22,759 bases of DNA. It comes from an uncultured Collinsella sp. Its GTDB lineage: Bacteria; Actinomycetota; Coriobacteriia; Coriobacteriales; Coriobacteriaceae. Under the pieces are notes generated by a model, which saw only the letters and a list, made by a program, of their open reading frames with translations, did no database searches and was not told the origin of the DNA. How positions within the stretch are numbered: the first letter of the stretch is position 1; the number at the start of each line of letters is the position of its first letter. Both the position numbers and the translations under genes were made by a program. The stretch lies in contig USDH01000009.1 of NCBI GenBank assembly GCA_900553415.1, forward strand, positions 1 through 22,759, written 5' to 3'. Below, piece by piece: positions 10,942 to 17,192 of the stretch.

Positions 10942-10978
10942 AACCACCACGAAGGTGCCTGTCCCCTTTGCGGTGGTT
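10942..10978 (-). repeat. GGGACAG-type palindrome (copy A) between convergent genes
   Basis: AACCACC at 10942-10948 pairs with GGTGGTT at 10972-10978. After one mismatch, CGAAGG at 10950-10955 pairs with CCTTTG at 10965-10970 (one G-T pair). The loop read on the minus strand is GGACAGGCA. The element starts immediately after the GNAT stop codon and overlaps the last codon of the GntR gene. It is homologous to the palindrome at 22691-22733 in opposite orientation. It could act as a hairpin at both 3' ends, although no T tract is seen. Confidence 0.7.
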
Positions 10979-11699
10979 AGCCGATGGGTTCGGTGTATTT
11001 GGCGCGGTCGGTGCGTTGGATGCGCTTGGAGACATGGAGCGGGCGACCGTCGGTGTCGTAGACGTAGTCGGTGATCAGGATCAGCGCCTGCCCGCGCTCA
11101 ACGTTGAGCAAAAACGCCTCGTTTTGCGAGGCATAGCACACCTCAAAGGTCTTATGTCCCTGTGCCGGCGCGCGATGGAATTCTTGGCGCAGCGTGGCGT
11201 AGAGCGAACCGTTGATATCGCGATCGATGAGTGCCTCAAAGCTCGGTGGTAGATAGGTGGTCTCCAGGCACAGCGGCGCATCGTCCAGATAACGCAGGCG
11301 GACAAGTTTGACGAGCTTGCTGCCCACGGCGGCATCAAAGAACTTAGCTATGCTGCCGGCCGCCTTGGCAAAGCCCGAGTCCACGGTGCGCGTGGTGGGC
11401 TTCATGCCCTGGCCCTGTACCTGTGCCGTGTAGCTCGAAAACACCAGGTTGTTCTCGTGGAGCGCGGGCGTGTCGGCCACAAAGGCGCCGCGTCCGCGCT
11501 CGGTGCGAACCAGGCCCTCGTCAACAAGCACCTTAAGGGCATGGCGCACGGTGCTGCGCGACAGCCCCGATTCGTCCATGAGTTCCATCTCGGACGGCAG
11601 CTTGTCTTCGCGCGCGTAGACGCCGGCGGCGATGCGGTCGCGCAGCGTACCCGCCAGACGCTCGTATTGGGCCAAGTTCTTTTTTGACGAAGTGATCAT
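10977..11699 (-). CDS. GntR-family transcriptional regulator, HutC/UTRA type
   Basis: This encodes 240 residues, the normal length for HutC-subfamily regulators. The ATG reads from 11699, with a modest AGG eight bases upstream. The N-terminal winged helix (about 9-76) has YERLAGTLRDRIAAGVY, KLPSEMELMDESGLSRSTVRHAL and LVDEGLVRTERGRGAFV. The UTRA ligand-binding domain fills about 92-232 and includes RLRYLDDAPLCLETTYLP. UTRA domains often sense sugar phosphates or related effectors. The gene is divergent from the first SIS gene with 205 bases between them, and three near-palindromic 15-mers lie in that gap, one only nine bases from this start codon. It therefore probably represses both itself and the PTS/SIS locus. 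The effector may be a phosphorylated Amadori compound, by analogy with FrlR-type regulators. Confidence 0.9.
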   Translation of the reverse strand: MITSSKKNLAQYERLAGTLRDRIAAGVYAREDKLPSEMELMDESGLSRSTVRHALKVLVDEGLVRTERGRGAFVADTPALHENNLVFSSYTAQVQGQGMKPTTRTVDSGFAKAAGSIAKFFDAAVGSKLVKLVRLRYLDDAPLCLETTYLPPSFEALIDRDINGSLYATLRQEFHRAPAQGHKTFEVCYASQNEAFLLNVERGQALILITDYVYDTDGRPLHVSKRIQRTDRAKYTEPIG

Positions 11700-11707
11700 G
11701 CGAACAA

Positions 11708-11722
11708 CCTGTATCTAACTTG
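11708..11722 (+). promoter_or_regulatory. Putative GntR operator 1
   Basis: CCTGTATCTAACTTG, one of three similar 15-mers with consensus CMTGTATNNAACWTG in the GntR/SIS intergenic region. It lies nine bases from the GntR start codon, over its ribosome-binding region, which would suit autorepression. It is 33 bases from operator 2, about three helical turns. Confidence 0.5.
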
Positions 11723-11740
11723 TATGCTTACTGAACCAAG

Positions 11741-11755
11741 CATGTATCCAACATG
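11741..11755 (+). promoter_or_regulatory. Putative GntR operator 2 (perfect palindrome)
   Basis: CATGTATCCAACATG has perfect inverted CATGT/ACATG arms around five bases and matches operators 1 and 3. An ATGCTT/AAGCAT inverted pair lies just upstream. Confidence 0.55.
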
Positions 11756-11846
11756 ACAACAAAACCGCTGGTAATGGCTTGCCGAAAACTTTACCAGCAA
11801 AATTTCTAAGACAAATATAGCATACAACTAGTCGACAACACCAAAA

Positions 11847-11861
11847 CATGTATGTAACTTG
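11847..11861 (+). promoter_or_regulatory. Putative GntR operator 3
   Basis: CATGTATGTAACTTG matches the 15-mer consensus. It lies 44 bases before the first SIS start codon, a position where binding could block transcription of the SIS gene. Operators 1 and 3 also share the following TATGC. Confidence 0.5.
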
Positions 11862-11904
11862 TATGCCATCGAGAGCATCAAACGAGAAGAAAGGCTGATG
11901 CACG

Positions 11905-12897
11905 ATGACTACTCAGGAACAGGTTAAGGACGTCGTCTCCCAAGTTTTGGCTGACAAGGCTGACAAGGGCGGCATCAAGCGCGTCGTGTGGATTGGCGCC
12001 GGCGGATCCAACGGCGGTAACTATCCTGCCCAGTACTTTATGGAGCACGAGGCCACGCAGGTCGTGAGCTCCAGCTACACCAGCAACGAGTTCGTGCACG
12101 CAACCCCCGCCTACGTTAACGAGAACACCCTGGCCGTCGTCGTGTCCATGCGCGGCACCAAGGAGACCATCGTCGCCGCCCAGGTCGCCAAGGACCACGG
12201 CGCCAGCACCATCGCCATCTATGTTGACGAGTCCGGCCTCACCGAGGTCTGCGACTACAAGATCCAGTATGACAGCCTGGCCGTCGACGAGTCCTGCATG
12301 GGCCGTACCAACTCCGCCGTCGTGACCATGATCGCCATGGAACTCACGCAGCAGACCGAGGGCTATGCCGAGTACGAGACCGCTATGGCCGCCTTCGACC
12401 TGGTTGACCCCATCTATCGCAAGGCCGTCGAGTACACCCGTCCGCTCGCCGCCAAGTGGGCCGAGCAGAACGCCGACAAGCCCTGCATCAACGTCATGGC
12501 TCAGGGTCCGCTCTTTGGTGCCGCCTACGTCTTTAGCATCTGCAACGTGCAGGAGATGCTGCAGATCGACTCCTGCACCATCAACACCTGTGACTTCTTC
12601 CACGGCCCCTTCGAGATCCTGGACAAGCGCACTTCGCTGTTCCAGCTCATCAGCGTCGGCCGCAGCCGCTGCAACGACGAGCGCGGCATCCGCTTCGTCA
12701 ACCAGTACGGTGGCGAGCGCGTCTATCAGCTCGACGCCAAGGAGCTCGGCCTCAACGACATCAAGGACAGCGTGAGCGAATACTTCAACCACCTGATCTT
12801 TGCGCCGATCCTCAACAACGTCTACATGCGTGCGCTGTCTGCCGTCACCCACAAGGACTACATGACGCGCCGCTACATGTGGAAGCTGGACTATTAA
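11905..12897 (+). CDS. SIS-domain protein, fructoselysine/glucoselysine-6-phosphate deglycase-like (first copy)
   Basis: This encodes 330 residues. The ATG is at 11905 with AAAGG about ten bases upstream. Two SIS half-domains can be seen: residues about 25-150 with WIGAGGSNGG (29-38) and SMRGTKETI (81-89), and about 190-320 with CDFFHGPFEIL (His233 to Glu237). The HGPFE motif is shared with FrlB/GfrE/GfrF-type deglycases, which hydrolyse phosphorylated Amadori products to glucose-6-phosphate and an amino acid in the cytoplasm. The SIS fold is also used by glucosamine-6-phosphate enzymes, so the substrate is inferred from the linked mannose-family PTS and second SIS gene, as in gfr operons of Salmonella and Enterococcus. 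Three putative operators lie upstream. Confidence 0.8.
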   Translation: MTTQEQVKDVVSQVLADKADKGGIKRVVWIGAGGSNGGNYPAQYFMEHEATQVVSSSYTSNEFVHATPAYVNENTLAVVVSMRGTKETIVAAQVAKDHGASTIAIYVDESGLTEVCDYKIQYDSLAVDESCMGRTNSAVVTMIAMELTQQTEGYAEYETAMAAFDLVDPIYRKAVEYTRPLAAKWAEQNADKPCINVMAQGPLFGAAYVFSICNVQEMLQIDSCTINTCDFFHGPFEILDKRTSLFQLISVGRSRCNDERGIRFVNQYGGERVYQLDAKELGLNDIKDSVSEYFNHLIFAPILNNVYMRALSAVTHKDYMTRRYMWKLDY

Positions 12898-12933
12898 GGG
12901 ATAGAGTGGCCTAACAGCTCGATGTCCTCATAA

Positions 12934-12996
12934 GTTGCGGTGGAATAGTTCCTGTTTGGGGGCTTGAAGCTTCTTTAGGAACTATTTCACCGCAAC
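12934..12996. repeat. Long hairpin, 20-bp arms, downstream of the first SIS gene
   Basis: The arm 12934-12953 (starting GTTGCGGTG, ending TAGTTCCT) pairs with 12977-12996, with one G-T pair and no other mismatch. The 23-base loop contains the palindrome GAAGCTTC. It has no T tract, so it looks more like a mobile palindromic repeat than a standard terminator, although it may still end or stabilise the SIS transcript. A GGGGACGG followed by a small GGAAAA/TTTTCC hairpin lies at 13013-13041. Confidence 0.75.
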
Positions 12997-13071
12997 CGCC
13001 AAGTAATCCGCTGGGGACGGAGGAAAACGGATCGCTTTTCCGCTCGCCGATTTGTGTCTTGAAAAATGTAT

Positions 13072-13086
13072 ATAACGACTATAACG
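13072..13086 (+). promoter_or_regulatory. Shared 15-mer ATAAYGACYATAACG upstream of the EamA gene
   Basis: ATAACGACTATAACG matches 13 of 15 bases of the element before the PTS operon (14362-14376). It overlaps ATGTATATAAC, which resembles one end of the GntR operator consensus. It lies 40 bases before the EamA start, so it could be a promoter or operator. Confidence 0.4.
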
Positions 13087-13126
13087 TAGTACGAAACATA
13101 TTGGAAACAATACCGAGGAGGCTGCG

Positions 13127-14209
13127 TTGAAGAAAAGCAATCTGGGCTATGTGCTGGTGCTGATCGCCGCGCTTATGTGGGGCAGCATCGGAATCTTTGT
13201 AAACGGCATCTCGGCCATGGGCGTTACGTCCCAGAGTATGGCTGCCTTTCGCTTGTTGGTCGGAGCGCTTATCTTGGCGCCGGTCCTGATGTTTATGGGC
13301 TGCCGTCCGGGTGAGGAGTCTACCGTGGCTCAGGGTCCGCTGGCCCTGTTCAAGGCAAGCCCTAAAGAGCTTGTTCCCTGCGCGCTTGTCGGTATCGTCG
13401 GTTTGGCCGCCGCCAACACCTGCTATTACGAGTGCATGGGCGAGGTGGGCATGTCCACGGCCTCGGTGCTGCTCTACACCTCGCCGGTGTTTGGCGTCGT
13501 GCTCGGCCGCGTGATTTATCGTGAGGACGTGACCCCCAACAAGCTTGTTGCCATTGTCTTTAACATCGTTGGCTGCGTGCTTGCAGTGACCAATGGCGAC
13601 CTTTCCGGTTTTCATTTTTCGGTTTGGGGTGTCACGTCGGGCGTGATTGCGGGCCTTTGTGGTGCGTCGCTCGCGGTGTTTAGCCGAATAGCAACCAAGA
13701 CGGTCCACCCGTTGGCCGTCACGTTTTGGGGCTTTGTTTTTGGCGGTGCGGTTATGGCAGCTATCGCGGCTCCGTGGCCGGATGTCGCCGCGGCAATGTC
13801 GCCACAGCTGCTGCTGCTGTTCCTTGGCTTTGGACTCATCCCCACAGCCGTTGCTTACATCTTATATATGCAGGGCCTGTCCATGGGGCTCGAGACGTCG
13901 AAAGTTCCCGTCGTAATGTCATTCGAGACAGTCGTCACCGTACTGCTGGGCATTGGTGTCTACGCCGAGCCCGCCGGTGCGATCAAAGTCCTGGGCATCG
14001 TGCTGGTGCTCGCGTCTATCCTGATTATGAACACCGACTTCTCCAAGCTGCGCAACAGTGTGTTTGTCGGTCATGTCGTTGAGAGCATGACCTTTAAGCC
14101 CAACGCGTGGTGGACGGAGAAATCGCAGGACATGGATCTGTTTAAGGAGCGCACGGGCATTGCGCTGGAGCCCACCGTGCAGGAAAGCCCCTGGTACTTC
14201 GTGCGATAA
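13127..14209 (+). CDS. EamA/DMT-family transporter with C-terminal tail
   Basis: This encodes 360 residues. The start is a TTG at 13127, supported by GAGGAGG six bases upstream. Two EamA repeats give about ten membrane helices: it opens LGYVLVLIAALMWGSIGIF and the second repeat begins near residue 163 (FSVWGVTSGVIAGLCGASLAVF). The last helix ends near residue 304 (VLVLASILIMNTDF). About 55 further residues follow, with KPNAWWTEKSQDMDLF and a final SPWYFVR, which is longer than the usual EamA end. Family members often export amino acids or metabolites. Placement between SIS and PTS genes suggests a link to the same pathway, possibly efflux of an amino acid released by the deglycases; this is inference only. 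Confidence 0.85.
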   Translation: MKKSNLGYVLVLIAALMWGSIGIFVNGISAMGVTSQSMAAFRLLVGALILAPVLMFMGCRPGEESTVAQGPLALFKASPKELVPCALVGIVGLAAANTCYYECMGEVGMSTASVLLYTSPVFGVVLGRVIYREDVTPNKLVAIVFNIVGCVLAVTNGDLSGFHFSVWGVTSGVIAGLCGASLAVFSRIATKTVHPLAVTFWGFVFGGAVMAAIAAPWPDVAAAMSPQLLLLFLGFGLIPTAVAYILYMQGLSMGLETSKVPVVMSFETVVTVLLGIGVYAEPAGAIKVLGIVLVLASILIMNTDFSKLRNSVFVGHVVESMTFKPNAWWTEKSQDMDLFKERTGIALEPTVQESPWYFVR

Positions 14210-14357
14210 GGGATTGCGCGCGGCGTCCGACCTGGGGTTATACAGCCAGCGCCGGCCTACCCAGCCCCAACGTTTCAAGTACGTTAAACCCGTCAACGGT
14301 CGATTTTCACCCGCGAACGGTCTTTATACTAATTAGCAATATAAGCAACGTATAAGA

Positions 14358-14376
14358 CGTTATAATGACCATAACG
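14358..14376 (+). promoter_or_regulatory. Promoter/operator region of the PTS operon
   Basis: CGTTAT (14358-14363) and ATAACG (14371-14376) form a perfect inverted repeat around seven bases. The region includes TATAAT (14361-14366), a good -10 candidate, and carries the 15-mer ATAATGACCATAACG also seen in related form before the EamA gene. The EIIAB start codon is 16 bases downstream. No convincing -35 is seen. Confidence 0.5.
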
Positions 14377-14392
14377 AAAAGGAGGAGGCAAG

Positions 14393-15316
14393 ATGAATCA
14401 GATCATTCTCGCATCTCATGGCGGCCTGGCCGCAGGCGCCAAAGACACGCTCGAGATGGTTCTCGGCGACGTGTCGAACGTCCACGTCGTGTCGCTTGCT
14501 CGTGACGACAAGGAGCCCATCACCAATAAGGTTGAGGCTATGATCGCCACGTTCAACGCGGACGACACCGTCTATGTGCTGACCGATATGCTCGGCAGCT
14601 CGGTCAACAACAGCATGGTCGAGCTTTCCAAGAACGGCACGAAGTTCACGGTTGTCAGCGGTTTCAACATCCCGCTGGCGCTCACGCTCGCTATGAGCCC
14701 CGCCCCCGTCAAGGGCGCCGAGCTCGCGGCCCTCATCAACGAGGCCCGCACCGGGCTGACCAACCCCAACGCACCGGTCGAGGCCGCCGCGGCTCCCGCC
14801 AAGAAGGCCAAGGCGTCCCGTCACAGCTCCGGTCCCGCCAAGATCGTCCTCGCACGTCTTGACTACCGTCTGCTGCACGGCCAGGTCGTCTTTACCTGGA
14901 CCACCAAGGTTCAGGCCGAGCGCATCATCGTCGTCGACAACGCTGCCGCCAACGATGACATCAAGAAGGGCGCTCTTAAGCTGGCCAAGCCCCAGGGCGT
15001 GCGCCTGAACGTCTTCACCGTCGAGCGTGCCCTCGCCAAGATGGACAAGCTCAACACCCTCGGCGAGCGCGTCATGTTCGTCTTTGGCAACACTGCCGAG
15101 ATGCTGCAGTTCTGCCAGGGCTACAAGCTCGACGCCATCAACCTGGGCGCCACCGCCAACCACGACGGTGCCGATCAGATTGGCGGCAAGGACAGCTCCG
15201 TCTTCCTCGACGCCACCCAGAAGGCCGACGTCAACCAGCTGCTCGACATGGGCATCAAGCTCTACGTCCAGCAGACCCCTACGTATCAGAGCGTCGACAT
15301 CGACGCCAAGCTGTAA
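14393..15316 (+). CDS. PTS mannose-family EIIA-EIIB fusion protein
   Basis: This encodes 307 residues, with ATG at 14393 after GGAGGAGG. Residues 1-125 form the mannose-type EIIA domain, with phosphorylated His9 in LASHGGLAAGAKDTL. An Ala/Pro/Lys-rich linker covers about 127-149. The EIIB domain (about 150-307) has KIVLARLDYRLLHGQVV with phosphorylated His162. Phosphate should pass from HPr to His9, then to His162, then to the sugar bound by EIIC/EIID. The protein is cytoplasmic and associates with the membrane components encoded next. In E. coli ManX has the same fusion order, whereas gfr-type systems often use separate IIA and IIB. The sugar is not readable from sequence; the SIS neighbours favour an Amadori compound or amino sugar. 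Confidence 0.93.
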   Translation: MNQIILASHGGLAAGAKDTLEMVLGDVSNVHVVSLARDDKEPITNKVEAMIATFNADDTVYVLTDMLGSSVNNSMVELSKNGTKFTVVSGFNIPLALTLAMSPAPVKGAELAALINEARTGLTNPNAPVEAAAAPAKKAKASRHSSGPAKIVLARLDYRLLHGQVVFTWTTKVQAERIIVVDNAAANDDIKKGALKLAKPQGVRLNVFTVERALAKMDKLNTLGERVMFVFGNTAEMLQFCQGYKLDAINLGATANHDGADQIGGKDSSVFLDATQKADVNQLLDMGIKLYVQQTPTYQSVDIDAKL

Positions 15317-15352
15317 TCAACCAGGCTTTTGCCTGACTGAAAGGAGAAGGGT

Positions 15353-16147
15353 ATGAATACGTTCATCAGTGCGGTGCTCGTCGGCCTCGTCGGCGTGTTC
15401 TGCATGTGGGACTCCCGCCTGCTCGGTCGTCTTAACTTCGAGCAGCCCCTCGTTGGCGCTACGCTCGTCGGTCTGCTGCTGGGCGATGTGCCCACCGGCC
15501 TTGCCGTCGGTGCCGCCGTCGAGCTCGTGTCCATGGGCCTGGTGCAGGTCGGCGCCGCCGTTCCGCCCGATATGGTCCTGGGCGGCATCGTGGCCGCTGC
15601 CTTCGCGTGCCTGACCGATGCTTCCGCCGAGACCGCCATGACGATCGCCATCCCGGTCGCCGTCCTGGGTCAGCTCCTCGGCATCGTGTTCCGTTCCATC
15701 ATCGCCGCCCTCACCCATGTGGCAGATAGCGCGATCGATAACGGAAAGTTCAAGACCGCTTACCGTATGCACATCTGCGCCGGCTCCGGTCTGTACGCCG
15801 TCATGTACTTCCTGCCGATCTTCCTGGCCGTCTTTGTCGGTACCGACCTGGTCCAAGCCATCGTCAACATGGTTCCCGAGTGGCTGTCCACTGGTCTTAA
15901 CGTTTCGACCAAGATCATGACCGCCTACGGCTTGGCCCTGCTGCTCACCATGATGATCAAGAAGGGTATGACTCCGTTCCTGTTCATCGGTTTCCTGCTC
16001 GCCGCTTACCTCAACCTGTCTGTCATCGCGGTCGCTCTGATCGGTGTGTGCCTGGCTGTTGTCTTCATGGGCTTCAAGTTCAATGGCTCCCATGCAGCCG
16101 CCGGTGTCGATTCCGACTACGATCCGCTCGAAGACGACGAAGACTAA
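15353..16147 (+). CDS. PTS mannose-family membrane subunit EIIC
   Basis: This encodes 264 residues, with ATG at 15353 and AAAGGAGAAGGG upstream. It is strongly hydrophobic, with about seven or more membrane segments. The N-terminal half has RLNFEQPLVGATLVGLLLGDVPTGLAVGAAVELVSMG, the characteristic IIC-Sor/ManY region, followed by an Ala-rich helix. The C-terminus ends in an acidic cytoplasmic tail (DSDYDPLEDDED). EIIC forms the sugar-conducting membrane domain together with EIID. It lies 36 bases after EIIAB and its stop is separated from the EIID start by only 13 bases, so the three form one operon. Confidence 0.93.
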   Translation: MNTFISAVLVGLVGVFCMWDSRLLGRLNFEQPLVGATLVGLLLGDVPTGLAVGAAVELVSMGLVQVGAAVPPDMVLGGIVAAAFACLTDASAETAMTIAIPVAVLGQLLGIVFRSIIAALTHVADSAIDNGKFKTAYRMHICAGSGLYAVMYFLPIFLAVFVGTDLVQAIVNMVPEWLSTGLNVSTKIMTAYGLALLLTMMIKKGMTPFLFIGFLLAAYLNLSVIAVALIGVCLAVVFMGFKFNGSHAAAGVDSDYDPLEDDED

Positions 16148-16160
16148 GGAGGAACACACT

Positions 16161-16994
16161 ATGGCAACCGCAACCAAGGACGTGTCCCTGAACAAGAAGG
16201 TCAGCCAGTTCTTCTGGCGCTCCTGGGCCATCCAGGCCTCTTGGAACTACGAGCGTCAGATGAACATGGGCTTCCTCTACGGCATGGTTCCCACGCTCGA
16301 TCGCCTCTATCCGGATGAGTCCGACCCCAAGCAGCTCGCTGCTAAGAAAGAGGCTTACCACCGTCACATGGCGTTCTACAACTGCACCCCGCAGACGAGC
16401 GCCTTTGTCCTAGGCCTCGCCGCCTCCATGGAGGAGGAGTACGCCAAGGATCCCGAGAACTTCGATCCCGATTCGATCAACGCGGTCAAGACCTCCCTCA
16501 TGGGTCCGCTTTCCGGCATCGGTGACTCCTTCTTCCAGGGCACCATCCGCGTTATCGCCTTTGGTCTGGGCGTCCAGCTGGCTCAGCAGGGCTCCATCAT
16601 GGGCCCGATCCTGGCCATGCTCATCTCCATCGTCCCCTCTGTGCTGATCACTTGGTTCGCAGCCAAGATGGGCTATCAGGGCGGCCACGAGTACCTGAGC
16701 AAGCTTCAGGGCGGCGACCTCATGGAGAAGCTCATGTATGTCTGCGGCATCGTGGGTCTTATGTCCGTGGGCGGCATGATCGCTACGCTGATCGGCGCCA
16801 CCACCCCGCTGCAGTTCGCTGACGGCACCGTCGTGATCCAGGACATCCTGGACGGCATGATGCCCCAGATGATCTCCCTCGGCCTCACCGGCCTTATGTA
16901 CTGGCTCATCAAGAAGAACGTCAACACCGGTTGGCTTCTCGTGATCGCCATCGTGGGCGGCATCGCCCTTTCCGCGGCCGGCATCCTGGCCTAG
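16161..16994 (+). CDS. PTS mannose-family membrane subunit EIID
   Basis: This encodes 277 residues. The ATG at 16161 has AAGGAGG upstream; an in-frame ATG at 16044 lies within the EIIC gene and lacks a site. The N-terminal part includes FFWRSWAIQASWNYERQMNMGFLYGMVP, a strong EIID signature, then HRHMAFYNCTPQTSAFVLGL and MGPLSGIGDSFFQGT (about residues 113-127). The C-terminal part is hydrophobic with several membrane segments. Together with EIIC it forms the transmembrane sugar channel of the mannose-type permease. A hairpin and other palindromes follow the gene. Confidence 0.93.
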   Translation: MATATKDVSLNKKVSQFFWRSWAIQASWNYERQMNMGFLYGMVPTLDRLYPDESDPKQLAAKKEAYHRHMAFYNCTPQTSAFVLGLAASMEEEYAKDPENFDPDSINAVKTSLMGPLSGIGDSFFQGTIRVIAFGLGVQLAQQGSIMGPILAMLISIVPSVLITWFAAKMGYQGGHEYLSKLQGGDLMEKLMYVCGIVGLMSVGGMIATLIGATTPLQFADGTVVIQDILDGMMPQMISLGLTGLMYWLIKKNVNTGWLLVIAIVGGIALSAAGILA

Positions 16995-17027
16995 TCGCGA
17001 CCAAGCGTCTAACCGCTTTCCCCGGGG

Positions 17028-17060
17028 AGCCTGCCTGGCATCCCATACCCCAGGCAGGCT
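17028..17060 (+). terminator. Perfect 11-bp hairpin after EIID (terminator or attenuator)
   Basis: AGCCTGCCTGG at 17028-17038 pairs perfectly with CCAGGCAGGCT at 17050-17060 around an 11-base loop. Only a weak pyrimidine tract (TCCATCCCT) follows, so this may reduce or protect transcripts rather than end them fully. It lies between EIID and the second SIS gene. Confidence 0.55.
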
Positions 17061-17071
17061 TCCATCCCTAA

Positions 17072-17102
17072 ATGTGTCAAAGGGACAGTTCCTTTGACAC
17101 AT
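17072..17102 (+). repeat. GGGACAG-type palindrome (copy B), perfect 12-bp stem
   Basis: ATGTGTCAAAGG at 17072-17083 pairs with CCTTTGACACAT at 17091-17102; the loop is GACAGTT, giving GGGACAG-like sequence across the stem-loop border. It shares CAAAGG/CCTT with the palindrome at 10942-10978. A smaller GGACCG/CGGTCC hairpin follows at 17110-17127. Confidence 0.75.
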
Positions 17103-17192
17103 CCTCAACGGACCGGCGACTCGGTCCAAATCACGGTAACCCTGTGTGCGTCCGGCAAAGTGGCGCCGCAAAAATCGAAAGGAATGTGTCAG

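Noticed and set aside
11878..12852. Minus-strand open frame opposite the first SIS gene
   Set aside because: It is rich in Val/Asp/Gly/Leu as expected for the complement of high-GC coding DNA, and the SIS gene has a clear family match.
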